NCBI GenBank assembly: GCA_002352205.1 | Contig: DEHZ01000001.1 | Coordinates: 40,894 to 104,893, forward strand | Length of the DNA stretch: 64,000 nt | Origin: Flavobacterium sp. UBA2787 | GTDB lineage: Bacteria; Bacteroidota; Bacteroidia; Flavobacteriales; Flavobacteriaceae | Reading direction: 5' to 3' | Shown: piece by piece, positions 61,913 through 64,000 of the stretch | Layout of the letters: each line of letters begins with the position of its first letter | Position numbering within the stretch: position 1 is the first letter of the stretch | The notes under the pieces: model-generated | What the model was told of the DNA's origin: nothing | Databases searched by the model: none | The model's input: the letters and a program-made list of their open reading frames with translations, nothing else | Translations under genes and position numbers: made by a program

Positions 61913-63880
61913 TTATTTTATATATTGGATTGGTAAATTCAGTACGACTTTTGTGCCTTGAATTTCTCCTAAATCATTTCTTATTTCTTTAATTTCCACT
62001 TTGGCTTTTTGAGCGGTAGATGCTTCCATCATTTCTAATCGTTTTTTGGTAATATCCAATGCCATCGATTTATGAATAGCTACCAAATTTTCTTTGATTT
62101 CTTTGGATTTATCAAACCCGATTCCATCATCCAAAATAGTGCAAACCAGATTATCTTTTTCTATCGAAAAATCAACCGAAATTGTTCCGTTCTCTTTTTT
62201 AGGAATTAAGCCGTGAATAATGGCATTTTCCACAAATGGTTGTAATAATAAAGGTGGTAAAGCCATATCATCTTCTATTTCCAGACTTTTTGATATGTTA
62301 AATTCAAAAACATTATTAAAACGAAGTTGTTCTAATTCTAAATAGTTTTGCAAACTTTCAATTTCTTTATCAATCGGAATGAGTGACTCTTTGGAGTATT
62401 CTAAAGTCAATCGCATTAATTTGGAAAATTTTGATAAGTATTTGATAGCCGAATCTGTTCCGTTTTGAACAATAAAACTCGAGATGGATCCCAAACAATT
62501 AAAAACAAAATGCGGATTCATTTGAAGATGTAACGCTTTTTGCTCATATTCTGCCAATTCTTTTTGTAATGTTAAGTTTTTCTTTAACTGAATACGATTG
62601 TAAATCAAAAAAGCAATTCCCAACAAAAGCAATACAAACAAGGCTATAAAAATGGTTTGTAAAGTTTGTCTTTTAGATTTTTCGGTTAAAAGTAATGCTT
62701 TCTTTTCTTGCTCTTTTTTCTTGATGGCTTCTTTCTTTTCAAATTCATAATTCATTTCGGCTTGCACACTCTTTCTGATGTTTTCGTGATTAATCAAGCT
62801 GTCTTGTGCTGTTTTATATAATTTGAAATGTTTGAACGCTTCTGCAGGCTGGTTGAGTTTTTCATAAATAGAACTCATTAATTTTTCTGCTAAAGCTCTT
62901 CCTTCCAGAACATTAAGTTGTTTGGATAATTCAGCTGCTTTTTGAGCATGTTTCAACGCTTCATTCCAATTATTTTGTTCATAAAAATAGTCTCCCATGA
63001 ACAGATACGTGTCGGATTTTCCGAATTTATCATCAATTAAATCGAATGATTGTAAAGCCAAATTCCAACTTTCCAATGCTTTTTCTGAAGTTGAATTTTT
63101 CTTATAAAGCAACCCTAAGTTATTATACAATTCACCTAAACCACGCGGATTAGGAAATTTTTCAAAATAGTATTTTGCTTTCGTATAATAATCTTCTGCT
63201 TCTTTGAGGTTATTTTGTTTTAATTGTAGATTACCAATGTTTGTTAACGTTATTCCGACCGTTGGATCACCTAATTTTTCTTGAATTTTTTGAGCTTTGC
63301 TAAAATAATCCAACGCTTTAAAATCTTCGTTTTGGGCTCGGTAAACAATTCCAATATTATTATAAACCCGTGCTAATTTTTCTTGTTCTTTTGTTTCTTC
63401 ATAAATGGAAACGGCTTTAAGGTGATGTTGAAGTGCTCTTGCATAATTACTTTGTTCCGAAAAAACTACTCCCATACTTCCATACACTCTGGCTAACCCG
63501 TTTTTAAGTTTAAGATTATCTTTTAAATTAACAGCAAGCTCGTTTTCATAAATCAATTTTGCTTGGGAAAAAAAATCTAACGCCTCGGGATAATTTCCTG
63601 TAATAATTTTGGTAATTCCCAAATTAAGCAAAGCAGTTCCTTCTTCTGTCTGATAGTTAATTTTTTTTGCTAACACTAATGCTTTACTAGCATATTCATT
63701 CATCAAAACCGGATTACTGCTTTTATAATAATCAGCAATCTCATTGAGAAGTTGCACCTTTTCAATGTCATTTTTTGTTTGATTCAAGACATTCTTTAAA
63801 CTGTCTCCTACTTTATTTTGTCCGAAAACAAATGTAAAACTACAACAATATAAAAAGAATAAAAGGTATAACTTCTTCAT
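61913..63880 (-). CDS. TPR-containing sensor histidine kinase (LytS/His_kinase type)
   Basis: A 655-residue kinase. A signal peptide (MKKLYLLFFLYCCSFTFVFG) precedes a periplasmic TPR array of about eight repeats (for example ALDFFSQAKLIYENELAVNL, ALQHHLKAVSIYEETKEQEK, YNNIGIVYRAQNEDFKALDY). A membrane helix at about residues 400-420 (TIFIALFVLLLLGIAFLIY) leads to the kinase domain, with His457 in QMNPHFVFNCLGSISSF and DDGIGFDKSKE. I start at 63880, where the signal peptide begins. It is paired with the LytTR regulator downstream. Confidence 0.88.
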   Translation of the reverse strand: MKKLYLLFFLYCCSFTFVFGQNKVGDSLKNVLNQTKNDIEKVQLLNEIADYYKSSNPVLMNEYASKALVLAKKINYQTEEGTALLNLGITKIITGNYPEALDFFSQAKLIYENELAVNLKDNLKLKNGLARVYGSMGVVFSEQSNYARALQHHLKAVSIYEETKEQEKLARVYNNIGIVYRAQNEDFKALDYFSKAQKIQEKLGDPTVGITLTNIGNLQLKQNNLKEAEDYYTKAKYYFEKFPNPRGLGELYNNLGLLYKKNSTSEKALESWNLALQSFDLIDDKFGKSDTYLFMGDYFYEQNNWNEALKHAQKAAELSKQLNVLEGRALAEKLMSSIYEKLNQPAEAFKHFKLYKTAQDSLINHENIRKSVQAEMNYEFEKKEAIKKKEQEKKALLLTEKSKRQTLQTIFIALFVLLLLGIAFLIYNRIQLKKNLTLQKELAEYEQKALHLQMNPHFVFNCLGSISSFIVQNGTDSAIKYLSKFSKLMRLTLEYSKESLIPIDKEIESLQNYLELEQLRFNNVFEFNISKSLEIEDDMALPPLLLQPFVENAIIHGLIPKKENGTISVDFSIEKDNLVCTILDDGIGFDKSKEIKENLVAIHKSMALDITKKRLEMMEASTAQKAKVEIKEIRNDLGEIQGTKVVLNLPIQYIK

Positions 63881-63897
63881 ACACATTATTTGATAAA

Positions 63898-63905
63898 CAA
63901 ATATA
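63898..63905 (-). promoter_or_regulatory. -7 promoter box for the TPR kinase (TATATTTG on the minus strand)
   Basis: Read on the minus strand this is TATATTTG, an exact TAnnTTTG match, 17 bp before the kinase ATG at 63880. Confidence 0.6.
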
Positions 63906-63977
63906 AGTTATCCTTTTTGAAGTTAATCCGTAAATGAGTAATTGTGGGTTTTGAATGAGAATCTGAAATAAAATCAT

Positions 63978-64000
63978 AAAAAAAACCTCCGATTTCTCGG
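63978..64000. terminator. left half of a terminator cut by the window end
   Basis: A run of A followed by CCTCCGATTTCTCGG at the very end. The CCGA..TCGG core and the flanking A tract suggest the start of a hairpin whose right arm is beyond the window. Confidence 0.4.

Noticed and set aside
1-64000. tRNA or rRNA genes
   Set aside because: No cloverleaf or conserved rRNA segments were recognised on either strand by reading; a dedicated tRNA scan was not possible.

Overview
The window is a stretch of chromosome from a Flavobacterium-like member of the Bacteroidota (family Flavobacteriaceae). The evidence is low GC content, almost no Shine-Dalgarno sequences, several exact TAnnTTTG promoter boxes, lipoproteins with SC/GC lipoboxes, four secreted proteins with type IX secretion (T9SS) C-terminal sorting domains, and DUF4252, HmuY and CtlX family proteins. 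No rRNA, tRNA, CRISPR array, phage or intact insertion sequence was seen. Accessory character comes from dispersed non-coding repeats, a small pseudogene patch and a few AT-rich clusters.

Layout. 1-5.9 kb: the end of a methyltransferase, the tRNA-modifying enzyme MtaB, a flavin/pyridoxamine oxidase-like protein, a peptide-binding lipoprotein, a 100-residue membrane protein flanked by two CTCGCAAAGACGC palindromes, and a GlmU-like left-handed beta-helix protein. 5.97-9.5 kb: a two-gene operon of a diheme cytochrome-like lipoprotein (SO_2930 type) and an FG-GAP/ASPIC-UnbV T9SS protein. 9.7-12.99 kb: RmuC, a large SAM methyltransferase and a small membrane protein. 13-18.8 kb: a vitamin B12 uptake locus, with btuF-btuC-btuD on the minus strand and a cobalamin riboswitch driving btuB on the plus strand; between them lie an uncatalogued 36-codon membrane peptide and a copy of a 150-bp dispersed repeat. 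18.8-23.7 kb: an S41 protease divergent from an ECF sigma operon (sigma factor, probable anti-sigma factor, DUF4252 protein, carboxypeptidase-regulatory-like protein, DUF4252 lipoprotein). 24-31.4 kb: a sodium/solute symporter, a CoA-binding protein, MarC, an SDR protein, a CpcT/CpeT-like lipoprotein and small membrane or stress proteins.

31.6-33.35 kb is a gene graveyard: a small exported protein followed by a truncated hmuS copy with a nonsense codon and a fragment of the exported protein's own paralogue. 33.35-40.8 kb: a 1166-residue T9SS protein built from five fibronectin III domains alternating with five copies of a ~105-residue module, divergent from a beta-propeller histidine kinase/LytTR regulator pair whose kinase appears to start at a non-AUG codon. 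40.9-47.9 kb: a complete haem acquisition operon hmuR-hmuY-hmuT-hmuU-hmuV-hmuS behind a promoter with a repeated TTCTAAATAA element. 48.6-50.5 kb: the arginine/citrulline hydrolase pair CtlX and an ADI-like enzyme. 50.6-53.7 kb: a tightly overlapping AT-rich operon of a deacetylase-like protein, a FemAB-like transferase and a GNAT protein, probably for cell-surface modification. 53.9-64 kb: a gingipain-family (C25) T9SS protease, citrate synthase, an LRR/DUF7619-like T9SS protein and a second histidine kinase/LytTR pair.

How it works together: two riboswitch- or metal-regulated TonB systems import B12 and haem, several T9SS proteins go to the surface or medium, and two LytS/LytTR-type systems sit beside large T9SS proteins. 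The best candidates for unfamiliar biology are the deacetylase/FemAB/GNAT operon, the sigma/DUF4252 operon, the cytochrome/ASPIC pair, the repeat module in the 1166-residue protein and the 36-codon peptide next to the B12 riboswitch. Calls rest on reading the sequence and on family knowledge; no database search was run.
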